Of a stretch of DNA of 64,000 bases, positions 1 through 8,533 are shown in pieces (the first letter of the stretch is position 1; every line of letters starts with the position of its first letter). Below the pieces are notes generated by a model. The model was not told the DNA's origin. It searched no databases and worked only from the letters and a program-made list of their open reading frames with translations. Source of the stretch: Bacteroides faecis MAJ27 (GTDB lineage Bacteria; Bacteroidota; Bacteroidia; Bacteroidales; Bacteroidaceae); contig NZ_FNNN01000015.1 of assembly GCF_900106755.1 (NCBI RefSeq), forward strand, positions 89,478-153,477, in the 5' to 3' direction. The position numbers and the translations under genes are program-made.

Positions 1-2
1 AC

Positions 3-1436
3 GGTGTGATTACGTATGATACCGATCTTCATATCCACTTCACGAACCGTTCTCTGCTGAAGATGCTTCATTTGCCATCGGAATCGGGAGGACGGAATTA
101 TGAAGGAATGATGGCGGGCAGTATTTTCAAGATATACTATAATGGTCAGGATATCCTTCACAATATGTTGAGGAAGGTGGAAGAAACCGGGCAAAGTATT
201 ATTATTCCTGATGGTTCCTTTATGAAAGAAGTCCACAGTGAGCATTATTTCCCGGTTTCCGGAGAGATTGTTCCGATCCATTCCGGAGGACAGATTACAG
301 GCATGGCTCTTTCAGCACGTAACGTATCAGATGAAGAAATGCAGAAACGTTTCTTTAACATGGCTGTGGAGGAGAGTGCCATCTACCCCTGGCAGTTTGA
401 TGTGGAGAGTAACAGCTTCATTTTTCCGCAAGGATTTCTTGTGCGCTTTGGGTATGACGGATCGATCACTTCCATTACCCGTGATGAAATGGATCGTATG
501 GTTTATCCGGAGGATTTGAAGGAAATGCGTATTCTCTTTGATAAAACATTGGCGGGAAAAGAAACCAATACCCGTTTGAATTTCCGTCAGCGTAATGCCA
601 ATGGAGAATATGAATGGTGGGAATACCGTTCCTCTGTCATTTCCGGTCTGACAAGAGACTCGTTGTATAATATATTAGGTGTATGTCAAAGTATCCAGCG
701 TTATAAAACAGCGGAACAGGAGATGCGGGAGGCACGTGATAAAGCGCTCCAGGCAGATAAACTGAAATCGGCTTTCCTTGCCAATATGAGCCATGAGATC
801 CGTACGCCGTTGAATGCTATTGTCGGTTTCTCCGACTTACTGAGTGATACAAGTGGCTTTACCGAAGAAGAAATAGCACAATTTATAGCAACGATCAATA
901 AGAATTGCGGGCTGTTGCTTGCATTGATTAACGATATTCTTGATTTATCACGTATCGAGTCGGGAACAATGGAATTTATGTTTGCCAATCATAATTTGCC
1001 TCTGCTGCTGAAGACTGTGCATGATTCGCAACGGCTGAATATGCCACCGAGAGTAGAGTTGGTTCTTCGTATGCCCGACAATGAGAAAAAATATCTGGTG
1101 ACAGATAATGTCCGTTTGCAACAAGTCGTAAATAATCTGATAAATAATGCTGCTAAGTTTACGAGTTACGGCTCCATCACTTTCGGATATGAGGAAGATG
1201 AAGACCCCGGATACACCAGAATCTTTGTAGAAGATACAGGAGTCGGTATTTCCGAAGAGGGTATCCGGCATATCTTCGAACGATTCTATAAAGTGGATAA
1301 CTTTACTCAGGGGGCAGGGCTGGGATTAAGTATCTGCCAGACGATCGTTGAACGTCTGAAAGGTACTATCTTTGTGACCTCCGAAGTAGGCAAGGGAACT
1401 CGTTTCACAGTACGTATCCCGAATTTCTGCGAATAA
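3..1436 (+). CDS. PAS-domain sensor histidine kinase (5' end outside window)
   Basis: This is the C-terminal part of a hybrid or orthodox sensor kinase; the reading frame is open to the left edge, so the true start lies outside the window. Counting from the GTG at position 6, the N-terminal 240 residues look like two PAS domains (a YPEDLKEM segment and an EYEWWEYRSS strand are typical). A HisKA domain follows with the phospho-acceptor His at about residue 263 in NMSHEIRTPLNA. The HATPase_c domain has an N box (NNLINNAAKFT), DTGVGIS and GAGLGLSI. No transmembrane segment is visible in the part present, and the protein ends right after the ATPase domain, so no receiver is fused at the C-terminus. 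The ligand is unknown. Family assignment is secure; the partner regulator is not evident. Confidence 0.9.
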   Translation, partial: GVITYDTDLHIHFTNRSLLKMLHLPSESGGRNYEGMMAGSIFKIYYNGQDILHNMLRKVEETGQSIIIPDGSFMKEVHSEHYFPVSGEIVPIHSGGQITGMALSARNVSDEEMQKRFFNMAVEESAIYPWQFDVESNSFIFPQGFLVRFGYDGSITSITRDEMDRMVYPEDLKEMRILFDKTLAGKETNTRLNFRQRNANGEYEWWEYRSSVISGLTRDSLYNILGVCQSIQRYKTAEQEMREARDKALQADKLKSAFLANMSHEIRTPLNAIVGFSDLLSDTSGFTEEEIAQFIATINKNCGLLLALINDILDLSRIESGTMEFMFANHNLPLLLKTVHDSQRLNMPPRVELVLRMPDNEKKYLVTDNVRLQQVVNNLINNAAKFTSYGSITFGYEEDEDPGYTRIFVEDTGVGISEEGIRHIFERFYKVDNFTQGAGLGLSICQTIVERLKGTIFVTSEVGKGTRFTVRIPNFCE

Positions 1437-1523
1437 AACAGAACGTTCATTTTTGTGCATAGTGTCCGAAAATGAACACTGGCGTCTTTTTATAAACGAT
1501 TGATAGTAAATGTATTATTCTTT

Positions 1524-1538
1524 TGGCACATGGTTTGA
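1524..1538 (+). promoter_or_regulatory. sigma-54-type (-24/-12) promoter candidate
   Basis: TGGCAC, five bases, then TTGA. The -24 element is a perfect match to the sigma-54 consensus and the -12 element differs only in its last base (TTGA for TTGC). It would start transcription near 1550, just ahead of the TolC-like start at 1568. The next gene encodes an NtrC-family activator, which strengthens the call. Inference; no activator site was identified. Confidence 0.5.
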
Positions 1539-1567
1539 TTCTATCTGAATGGAAAATACCGTGTACA

Positions 1568-3046
1568 ATGAAAAAGAAAAGTATATTGTTTGTTTTGGCT
1601 GCAGTTTGCCTGCCTTTGGCAGTGTCGGCACAGAAGGAGAGGGAAATCACCTTGAATGAAGCTATCGCTATGGCGCGTGTGCAGTCTGTTGACGCTGCTG
1701 TTGCCTTGAATGAGTTAAAAACATCTTATTGGGAATATCGGACCTTCCGTGCCGATCTTCTTCCGGAAATTAATTTGAAAGGAACATTGCCTAATTACAA
1801 TAAGTCTTACGGTTCCTATCAGAATCCTGACGGCTCTTATAGTTTTGTCCGCAACAGTGCTTTAGGGCTTTCCGGTGAACTCTCCATCGACCAGAATATC
1901 TGGCTTACCGGTGGGCAACTTTCATTGACCTCCTCTCTCGACTACCTGAAGCAGTTAGGTAATAATGGTGACCGTCACCTGATGTCTGTTCCCGTCACTT
2001 TGAAACTGACGCAACCGATTCTTGGCGTGAATAACGTGAAGTGGAACCGGCGTATAGAACCTGTACGCTATGCCGAAGCGAAAGCGGAGTTTATCACGGC
2101 TACCGAAGAAGTAACGATGCGGACTATTACCTATTATTTTGATCTGCTGTTGGCGAAAGAGACTCTTGGAACTGCACGGCAGAATCTGACGAATGCCAAT
2201 CAACTTTACGAGGTTGCTATAGCTAAACGCAAGATGGGGCAGATTTCAGAAAATGAGCTTCTTCAATTAAAACTTTCGGCTCTGAATGCGAAAGCCGCAT
2301 TGACTGAAGCGGAAAGTGATCTGAATGCCAAAATGTTTCAGCTCCGTGCTTTTCTGGGAATAGGAGAGGATGAAGTCCTTTGTCCTGTGGTTCCCGAGAC
2401 CGTAGACGGTGGCAAGATGGAATATAATATGGTATTGAATAAGGCACTGGAACGTAATTCCTTTGCTCAGAATATTCGTCGCCGCCAGCTGGAGGCCGAT
2501 TATGCGGTAGCTACGGCGCGTGGCAATCTGCGCAGCATTAATTTGTTTGCCAGTGTGGGGTATACGGGGGAGAGTCGTGAACTTTCCAGTGTTTATAAAA
2601 ACTTGCAGGACAATCAGATTGTGCAGGTAGGTGTTCAGATTCCGATTCTGGACTGGGGAAAGAGACGTGGAAAGGTACGGGTAGCGAAAAGCAACCGGGA
2701 TGTAGTGCTTTCGAAAATCCGGCAGGAACAGATCAATTTCAACCAGGATATTTTCTTGCTGGTAGAGCATTTCAATAACCAGGCACAACAGTTGGCAATA
2801 GCCAAAGAAGCGGACGGAATAGCACAGCAACGTTACAAGACCAGTATTGAAACCTTCCTGATTGGTAAAATCAACACGCTGGACTTGAATGATGCACAGA
2901 ACTCCAAAGATGAAGCGCGCCGGAAACATATCTCCGAACTTTATTATTACTGGTATTACTTTTATCAGATTCGTAGTCTGACTCTTTGGGATTTTCAGGC
3001 TAACACAGAATTAGAGGCTGACTTTGAAGAAATAGTACGGCAATAG
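1568..3046 (+). CDS. TolC-family outer membrane efflux protein
   Basis: Outer-membrane channel component of a tripartite export system. The start was set at 1568 because MKKKSILFVLAAVCLPLAVSAQ is a clear Sec signal peptide; an ATG 45 bases upstream in the same frame adds only unlikely sequence. The mature protein begins with EREITLNEAIAMARVQS, the usual start of the outer membrane efflux (OEP) domain, and has two repeats of long helices (around residues 195-270 and 390-470) separated by strands typical of TolC proteins. At 492 residues the length is normal. No membrane fusion protein or RND/ABC pump lies beside it in this window, so the partner must be encoded elsewhere. It heads a run with the NtrC-type regulator and NtrB-like kinase and has a sigma-54-like promoter, so it may be a target of that regulator. 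Confidence 0.88.
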   Translation: MKKKSILFVLAAVCLPLAVSAQKEREITLNEAIAMARVQSVDAAVALNELKTSYWEYRTFRADLLPEINLKGTLPNYNKSYGSYQNPDGSYSFVRNSALGLSGELSIDQNIWLTGGQLSLTSSLDYLKQLGNNGDRHLMSVPVTLKLTQPILGVNNVKWNRRIEPVRYAEAKAEFITATEEVTMRTITYYFDLLLAKETLGTARQNLTNANQLYEVAIAKRKMGQISENELLQLKLSALNAKAALTEAESDLNAKMFQLRAFLGIGEDEVLCPVVPETVDGGKMEYNMVLNKALERNSFAQNIRRRQLEADYAVATARGNLRSINLFASVGYTGESRELSSVYKNLQDNQIVQVGVQIPILDWGKRRGKVRVAKSNRDVVLSKIRQEQINFNQDIFLLVEHFNNQAQQLAIAKEADGIAQQRYKTSIETFLIGKINTLDLNDAQNSKDEARRKHISELYYYWYYFYQIRSLTLWDFQANTELEADFEEIVRQ

Positions 3047-3064
3047 CTATTAATCAGAGAATCT

Positions 3065-3096
3065 GTTGCCGGTGTTGAGTATTTGCGATATCTTTG
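3065..3096 (+). promoter_or_regulatory. Bacteroides-type promoter for the NtrC-family regulator
   Basis: GTTG at 3065-3068, a 20-base spacer, and TATCTTTG at 3089-3096, which fits the -7 consensus TAnnTTTG exactly; the -33 element differs by one base from TTTG. The regulator starts at 3115, so the regulator-kinase pair probably has its own housekeeping promoter separate from the TolC gene. Confidence 0.55.
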
Positions 3097-3114
3097 TCAT
3101 AAGAAATATAAGCT

Positions 3115-4464
3115 ATGATTTTAATAATAGACGACGACAGTGCAGTGCGTTCTTCACTCAGTTTTATGCTGAAGCGGGCCGGTTATGAAGCACAGGCAGT
3201 TCCCGGTCCCCGGGAAGCTATGGAGGTGGTACGTTCCGTAGTGCCGGATTTAATCTTGATGGATATGAACTTCACCCTTTCTACTACGGGCGAAGAAGGT
3301 CTGACACTGCTAAAGCAAGTGAAAATATTCCGTCCGGAGACTCCGGTGATACTGATGACTGCATGGGGAAGCATACAGCTGGCAGTGCAAGGTATGCAGG
3401 CAGGAGCTTTCGATTTTATCACCAAACCTTGGAATAACGCGGCATTATTGCAGCGTATTGAGACAGCTTTGGAACTGGCGGGCTCTTTCAAAGAGACAAC
3501 GCAGGAGCAGAATGAAACTTTTGACCGTCGGCATATCATCGGTCGCAGTCAGGGGCTGATGGAAGTACTGAATACCATTGCCCGTATAGCGAAGACGAAT
3601 GCTTCCGTATTGATAACCGGAGAAAGTGGGACAGGTAAGGAACTGATAGCTGAAGCGATACATATCAACAGTCAGCGTGCCAGACAACCTTTTGTTAAAG
3701 TGAACCTGGGAGGAATATCCCAAAGCCTGTTCGAAAGTGAAATGTTCGGTCACAAGAAAGGAGCTTTTACAGATGCTTCCTCCGACCGTATCGGACGTTT
3801 TGAAATGGCGAATAAAGGGACGATTTTCCTGGACGAAATTGGTGATCTCGATCCTTCCTGTCAGGTAAAGCTCTTGCGGGTGTTACAGGATCAGACGTTT
3901 GAAGTATTGGGAGACAGCCGTCCGCGCAAGACCGATATCCGTGTTGTCTCTGCTACCAATGCCGATTTGCGCAAGATGGTGAGTGAACGTACTTTCCGGG
4001 AAGATTTGTTTTACCGTATCAATCTGATAACAGTCAAACTGCCGGCTTTGCGTGAACGTCGGGAGGATATTCCTTTGCTGGCACGTCACTTTGCCGATCG
4101 TCAGGCAGAAGCCAATGGGCTTCCCCGCACTGAATTTTCTGCGGATGCTATGCAGTTCCTGAGCCGTTTACCCTATCCGGGAAATATCAGGGAGTTGAAG
4201 AATCTGGTAGAGCGTACGATTCTAGTCAATGGGAAACCGATACTTGATGCTGCCGATTTTGATGCTCAATATATCCGTCATGAAGATCAGAAAGTTGCCG
4301 AAGGCGTTTCTTTGGCAGGTATGACGCTGGATGAAATAGAACGGCAGACAATTCTGCAGGCTTTGGAACGTCATAAAGGAAATCTGAGTCAGGTAGCCAC
4401 GGCACTTGGCATCAGTCGCGCTGCACTCTATCGGCGTCTGGAGAAGTTTGGAATCAGTGTTTAG
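3115..4464 (+). CDS. NtrC-family sigma-54-dependent response regulator
   Basis: Two-component activator of sigma-54 promoters. Domains in order: receiver (residues 1-120, phospho-acceptor Asp50 in LILMDMNF, acidic pocket IIDDD at 4-8), AAA+ ATPase (about 140-380; Walker A GESGTGKE near 169-176, Walker B GTIFLDE near 235), and a Fis-type helix-turn-helix at the C-terminus (GNLSQVATALGISRAALYRR). The sigma-54-contacting loop reads GAFTDA (residues 216-221) instead of the classic GAFTGA; this variant is common in Bacteroidetes as I recall, so it does not imply loss of function. The kinase gene follows after 15 bases, so the two are co-transcribed and probably form a cognate pair. Confidence 0.95.
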   Translation: MILIIDDDSAVRSSLSFMLKRAGYEAQAVPGPREAMEVVRSVVPDLILMDMNFTLSTTGEEGLTLLKQVKIFRPETPVILMTAWGSIQLAVQGMQAGAFDFITKPWNNAALLQRIETALELAGSFKETTQEQNETFDRRHIIGRSQGLMEVLNTIARIAKTNASVLITGESGTGKELIAEAIHINSQRARQPFVKVNLGGISQSLFESEMFGHKKGAFTDASSDRIGRFEMANKGTIFLDEIGDLDPSCQVKLLRVLQDQTFEVLGDSRPRKTDIRVVSATNADLRKMVSERTFREDLFYRINLITVKLPALRERREDIPLLARHFADRQAEANGLPRTEFSADAMQFLSRLPYPGNIRELKNLVERTILVNGKPILDAADFDAQYIRHEDQKVAEGVSLAGMTLDEIERQTILQALERHKGNLSQVATALGISRAALYRRLEKFGISV

Positions 4465-4479
4465 CAGATAACTATCATT

Positions 4480-5772
4480 ATGCGTATAAAAGGATTCTTT
4501 GGTATACTCGTTTTCCTGCTTCTGTTGTTGGGAGGTGGATTACTTTTTCTTTCAAGCCGGTTGAACCTGATCTATTTCTATGTAGGGGAGGGGCTGATCC
4601 TTTTTATCCTGTGCTATCTCCAGTTTTTCTATCGTAAGATTGTAAAGCCGCTGAACTCTATCGGAAGCGGTATGGAATTGTTGCGTGAACAGGATTTCAG
4701 CAGTCGGCTAAGTCCTGTGGGACAATATGAAGCCGATCGTATCGTGAACGTCTTTAACCGGATGATGGAACAACTTAAGAACGAACGTCTTCGCCTCCGC
4801 GAACAAAACAACTTCCTTGACTTGCTGATTAAAGCTTCTCCGATGGGAGTTATCATCACCTCTCTGGATGATGATCTTTCAGAGCTTAACCCGATGGCAC
4901 AGAAGATGCTGGGGGTCCGTCAGGAAGATGTTCAAGGTAGGAAAATGAGCGAGATAGACTCTCCGCTTGCTGTTGAACTGGCAAATGTTCCAAAAGGAGA
5001 GACAGTGACCGTCCGCCTGAATGACTCGAATATTTATAGATGTACGCATTCTTCTTTTATTGACCGTGGATTTCAGCATCCTTTCTTCCTGATAGAAAGT
5101 CTGACGGACGAAGTAATGAAGGCCGAGAAAAAAGCCTATGAGAAAGTGATCCGCATGATTGCCCATGAGGTGAACAATACCACAGCCGGAATCACCTCTA
5201 CACTGGATACAGTAGAGCAGGCGCTTTCTACCGAAGAAGAGATGGATGATATATGCGATGTCATGCGTGTATGCATCGAACGCTGTTTCTCGATGAGCCG
5301 TTTTATCACTCGTTTTGCCGATGTAGTGAAGATCCCCGAGCCAACGCTTACTTCGGTCGACCTGAATGACCTCGCATTTACGTGTAAGCGTTTTATGGAG
5401 GGCATGTGTACCGACCGGAATATAACCCTTCGTCTGGAGATAGACGAAACGTTGAAAGAAGTAAAAATGGATGCCTCTCTTTTCGAACAAGTACTGGTGA
5501 ACATCATCAAGAATGCTGCGGAAAGTATCGAAAAGGATGGAGAAATTATTGTCCGTACCCTTTCTCCCGCCATTATCGAAGTGGTAGATAATGGCAAGGG
5601 AATCAGCAAGGAAACAGAGGCAAAGCTGTTTAGCCCGTTCTTTTCCACTAAACCCAATGGGCAGGGAATCGGACTGATCTTTATCCGTGAGGTTCTGATG
5701 CGTCATGGCTGTACCTTCTCTTTGCGGACGTATACCGACGGATTGACCAGATTCCGTATTCTTTTTCCCTGA
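4480..5772 (+). CDS. NtrB/NtrY-like membrane sensor histidine kinase
   Basis: Likely partner of the NtrC-type regulator encoded immediately upstream. Two closely spaced membrane segments (about residues 4-25 and 28-50) leave almost no periplasmic loop, so the signal is probably sensed in the membrane or cytoplasm. A HAMP-like segment (about 54-108), a PAS domain (about 112-200), a dimerisation helix with the His in MIAHEVNNTTAGI, and a HATPase_c domain (NIIKNAAESI, VVDNGKGIS, GQGIGLIFIREV) follow. The H box HEVNNT resembles the HEIKNPL type of NtrB/NtrY kinases rather than the HELRTPL type. Length is normal and no motif is missing. What it senses cannot be read from the sequence. Confidence 0.9.
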   Translation: MRIKGFFGILVFLLLLLGGGLLFLSSRLNLIYFYVGEGLILFILCYLQFFYRKIVKPLNSIGSGMELLREQDFSSRLSPVGQYEADRIVNVFNRMMEQLKNERLRLREQNNFLDLLIKASPMGVIITSLDDDLSELNPMAQKMLGVRQEDVQGRKMSEIDSPLAVELANVPKGETVTVRLNDSNIYRCTHSSFIDRGFQHPFFLIESLTDEVMKAEKKAYEKVIRMIAHEVNNTTAGITSTLDTVEQALSTEEEMDDICDVMRVCIERCFSMSRFITRFADVVKIPEPTLTSVDLNDLAFTCKRFMEGMCTDRNITLRLEIDETLKEVKMDASLFEQVLVNIIKNAAESIEKDGEIIVRTLSPAIIEVVDNGKGISKETEAKLFSPFFSTKPNGQGIGLIFIREVLMRHGCTFSLRTYTDGLTRFRILFP

Positions 5773-5835
5773 TCAAACGTCAAAGGAGAACAGTTCTTCC
5801 GCTATATAGACCTTTTTTTGTTCTAAAATCCCTCA

Positions 5836-5843
5836 TACCTTTG
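5836..5843 (+). promoter_or_regulatory. -7 element upstream of DUF5686 gene
   Basis: TACCTTTG matches the Bacteroides -7 consensus TAnnTTTG and lies 29 bases before the start codon. The nearest TTTG (5817-5820) is only 15 bases upstream instead of about 20, so the -33 element is uncertain. Confidence 0.4.
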
Positions 5844-5872
5844 CCCCGCTCAATTCAATAGGATATCAAGGT

Positions 5873-8425
5873 ATGAGATTAATAATCAAAGGTGCATTAT
5901 CGCTCTTTCTTTTATTGGCTGTCAGTGTTCCGCTAAATGCCCAGTACATAGTGCAAGGCGTGGTGACTGATTCTCTGACAAGAGAACCTTTATCTTATGT
6001 ATCCGTACGCCTGAAAAATACGACCGAAGGAACAACTACCGGAAGTGATGGCCGCTTTTACTTCAAGACACACCGTTCCGAAGGAACCCTTGTTATTTCG
6101 ACCGTAGGCTATAATGAATACAGCCGTTTGATTCATCCGGCCCGTAACCTTTCGTATAAGGTAGCTCTTTCTCCTGCTACGTATGCTCTCAATGAAGTAC
6201 TGGTAAAACCCAAGCGGGAACATTACAAGAAGAAAGACAATCCTGCCGTGGAGTTTGTCCGCCGGATGATAGAACACCGTGACGACCATTCACCCAATGA
6301 AAAGGATTTCTGGCAACGGGAGCGTTATGAGAAGACAACCTTTGCCCTGAATAATTTCGACGAGGAGAAACAGAAGAAATGGTTATACCGTAAATTCGAC
6401 TTCCTGACAGAGTATGTGGATACTTCCGCCGTAACCGGAAAACCTATCCTGACTGTATCTGCACGGGAACTGCTTGCTACCGACTATTACCGTAAATCCC
6501 CTCATTCCGAAAAGCAATGGGTAAAGGGGCGCAAACAGGCGGGGGTAGATGAATTTCTTTCCAAACAAGGAATGCAGGCTGCTATCAATGAAGTTTTTAA
6601 AGACGTAGATATTTACGAGAACAACATTTCTCTGTTCACTAATAAGTTTGTCAGTCCTTTGTCCCGTATCGGTACAGGATTCTACAAATATTACCTGATG
6701 GATACTTTGCAGATAGGTGGTGAAACATGTGCAGATCTTGCCTTCACTCCTTTTAATTCCGAGTCTTTCGGCTTTAACGGACACCTCTACGTGACACTCG
6801 ACTCCACTTATTTCGTCAAACGTGCCGTGCTGAACTTCCCAAAGAAAATCAATCTGAACTTCGTAGACTATATGTTGCTCGAACAAGAGTTCAAGCGTGC
6901 GGAAGACGGTACCCGTTTGCTCGACCACGAAAGCATCACCGTAGAATTTAAACTGACTGAAGGACAAGACGGTATCTTTGCCCGTCGGGTAGCAGATTAC
7001 AGTAACTATTCTTTTGCTCCGACCGCAGAAGCTGATAAAGTTTTCGGCAAGCCGGAACGCATCATCGAAGAAACCGAAGCCTTGTCACGTCCCGAAACCT
7101 TCTGGGCGGAGAATCGTCCGCAAGCAGCCATCTCCCAACAGGAGAATTCGGTAGATCGCCTGATGACACAGCTACGTGGCTATCCGGTTTACTATTGGAC
7201 GGAGAAGATATTATCCATTCTTTTCACCGGATATATTCCTACTTCTAAGGAAGCGCCTCTTTTCTATATCGGGCCGATGAACGCGACAATCAGTGGTAAT
7301 ACCCTCGAAGGACCGCGTATTCGTGGTGGTGGGATGACGACCGCATGGCTTAATCCCCATCTGTTTGGCAAAGGATATATTGCTTACGGATTTAAAGATG
7401 AAAGAGTAAAAGGGTTGGCGGAAATTGAATACTCATTCAAGAAGAAGAAAGAATATGCCAACGAGTTCCCCGTTCATTCGTTGAAAGTACGCTATGAGTC
7501 GGACGTTAATCAATACGGTCAGAACTACCTTTATACAAGTAAGGACAACGTATTCCTTGCCTTGAAACGTGAGAAGGATGACCGTATCGGTTATTATCAG
7601 CAAGCAGAAATGACTTATACCAATGAGTTCTATTCCGGCTTTTCTTTCCAGCTCACGGCACGCCGGCGGACAGACGAATCTACCTATCTTATCCCTTTCT
7701 TGAAGAAAGAGGGGGAGGTCTATTCTCCGGTCAAAGACTTCTCTACCAGTGCGGCAGAATTAAAACTGCGTTATGCGCCGAATGAGAAATTTTTCCAGAC
7801 GCAGTGGAACCGCTTTCCCGTATCGCTGGATGCTCCGGTGTTTACGCTGTCGCATACCATTGCCGGAAAAGGAGTGCTAGGAAGCGACTATACTTATAAT
7901 CATACTGAAGCAGGCATACAGAAACGTTTCTGGTTTTCCGCTTTCGGTTATACAGATATTATATTGAAAGCCGGGAAGGTGTGGGACAAAGTACCGTTTC
8001 CGCTGCTCATCATGCCCAATGCGAACCTTTCTTATACCATTCAGCCGGAATCTTATTCATTAATGAACGCAATGGAATTCATGAATGACGAATATTTCTC
8101 ATGGGATGTGACGTATTTCCTCAACGGATGGCTGTTCAATCGCATACCTTTGTTGAAAAAACTGAAGTGGAGGGAAATAGTTTCCTGTCGTGGACTTTAT
8201 GGGCATTTGAGTGATAAAAATAATCCGGATATGACCGATGGTTTGTTCGCTTTTCCGATAGCAAACACCCGTACAATGGGAAAAACACCTTACGTAGAAG
8301 CGGGTGTGGGCATTGAAAACATTTTCAAGGTATTACGTCTGGACTATGTCTGGCGGCTTACATACCGGGATTCTCCCGATGTTGATAAGTCCGGCTTGAG
8401 AATAAGTCTCCACATGACCTTTTAA
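5873..8425 (+). CDS. DUF5686 outer-membrane protein with carboxypeptidase-regulatory-like domain
   Basis: Secreted protein of 850 residues. It starts with a signal peptide (MRLIIKGALSLFLLLAVSVP...NAQ), then a carboxypeptidase D regulatory-like beta-sandwich at about residues 25-107 (IVQGVVTDSLTREPLSYVSV...GTTTGSDGRFYF), the same N-terminal domain found on many TonB-dependent receptors. The remaining 740 residues fit the Bacteroidetes DUF5686 family and end in alternating strands with a terminal aromatic residue (LRISLHMTF), typical of an outer-membrane beta-barrel. No plug domain is present, so it is not a classical TonB receptor. Function is unknown. It lies alone between the kinase operon and the inositol cluster, with a -7 element of its own. 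Confidence 0.8.
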   Translation: MRLIIKGALSLFLLLAVSVPLNAQYIVQGVVTDSLTREPLSYVSVRLKNTTEGTTTGSDGRFYFKTHRSEGTLVISTVGYNEYSRLIHPARNLSYKVALSPATYALNEVLVKPKREHYKKKDNPAVEFVRRMIEHRDDHSPNEKDFWQRERYEKTTFALNNFDEEKQKKWLYRKFDFLTEYVDTSAVTGKPILTVSARELLATDYYRKSPHSEKQWVKGRKQAGVDEFLSKQGMQAAINEVFKDVDIYENNISLFTNKFVSPLSRIGTGFYKYYLMDTLQIGGETCADLAFTPFNSESFGFNGHLYVTLDSTYFVKRAVLNFPKKINLNFVDYMLLEQEFKRAEDGTRLLDHESITVEFKLTEGQDGIFARRVADYSNYSFAPTAEADKVFGKPERIIEETEALSRPETFWAENRPQAAISQQENSVDRLMTQLRGYPVYYWTEKILSILFTGYIPTSKEAPLFYIGPMNATISGNTLEGPRIRGGGMTTAWLNPHLFGKGYIAYGFKDERVKGLAEIEYSFKKKKEYANEFPVHSLKVRYESDVNQYGQNYLYTSKDNVFLALKREKDDRIGYYQQAEMTYTNEFYSGFSFQLTARRRTDESTYLIPFLKKEGEVYSPVKDFSTSAAELKLRYAPNEKFFQTQWNRFPVSLDAPVFTLSHTIAGKGVLGSDYTYNHTEAGIQKRFWFSAFGYTDIILKAGKVWDKVPFPLLIMPNANLSYTIQPESYSLMNAMEFMNDEYFSWDVTYFLNGWLFNRIPLLKKLKWREIVSCRGLYGHLSDKNNPDMTDGLFAFPIANTRTMGKTPYVEAGVGIENIFKVLRLDYVWRLTYRDSPDVDKSGLRISLHMTF

Positions 8426-8492
8426 AAGTTAAATCCTGCTAATTGCAATGTTTATATAGCAAACAAAGGTCGTATTAGTAATTAATTAATCT

Positions 8493-8500
8493 TATTTTTG
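8493..8500 (+). promoter_or_regulatory. -7 element of the inositol-phosphate synthase gene
   Basis: TATTTTTG fits TAnnTTTG, 33 bases ahead of the start codon, in an AT-rich stretch. No convincing TTTG is found 19-21 bases upstream. Confidence 0.4.
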
Positions 8501-8533
8501 CATCAATTTTAGTTTAATTTTAATAGAATAGAA

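Noticed and set aside
2267..2929. 220-codon minus-strand frame inside the TolC-like gene
   Set aside because: Antisense to a clear TolC coding sequence, no family resemblance, no promoter.
3760..3777. GAFTDA as a defective sigma-54 contact loop
   Set aside because: The Gly-to-Asp change recurs in Bacteroidetes NtrC-family proteins, and all other motifs are intact, so it is not evidence of a broken regulator.
4879..5706. 275-codon minus-strand frame inside the NtrB-like kinase
   Set aside because: Antisense shadow of a gene with all kinase motifs; the product has no recognisable features.
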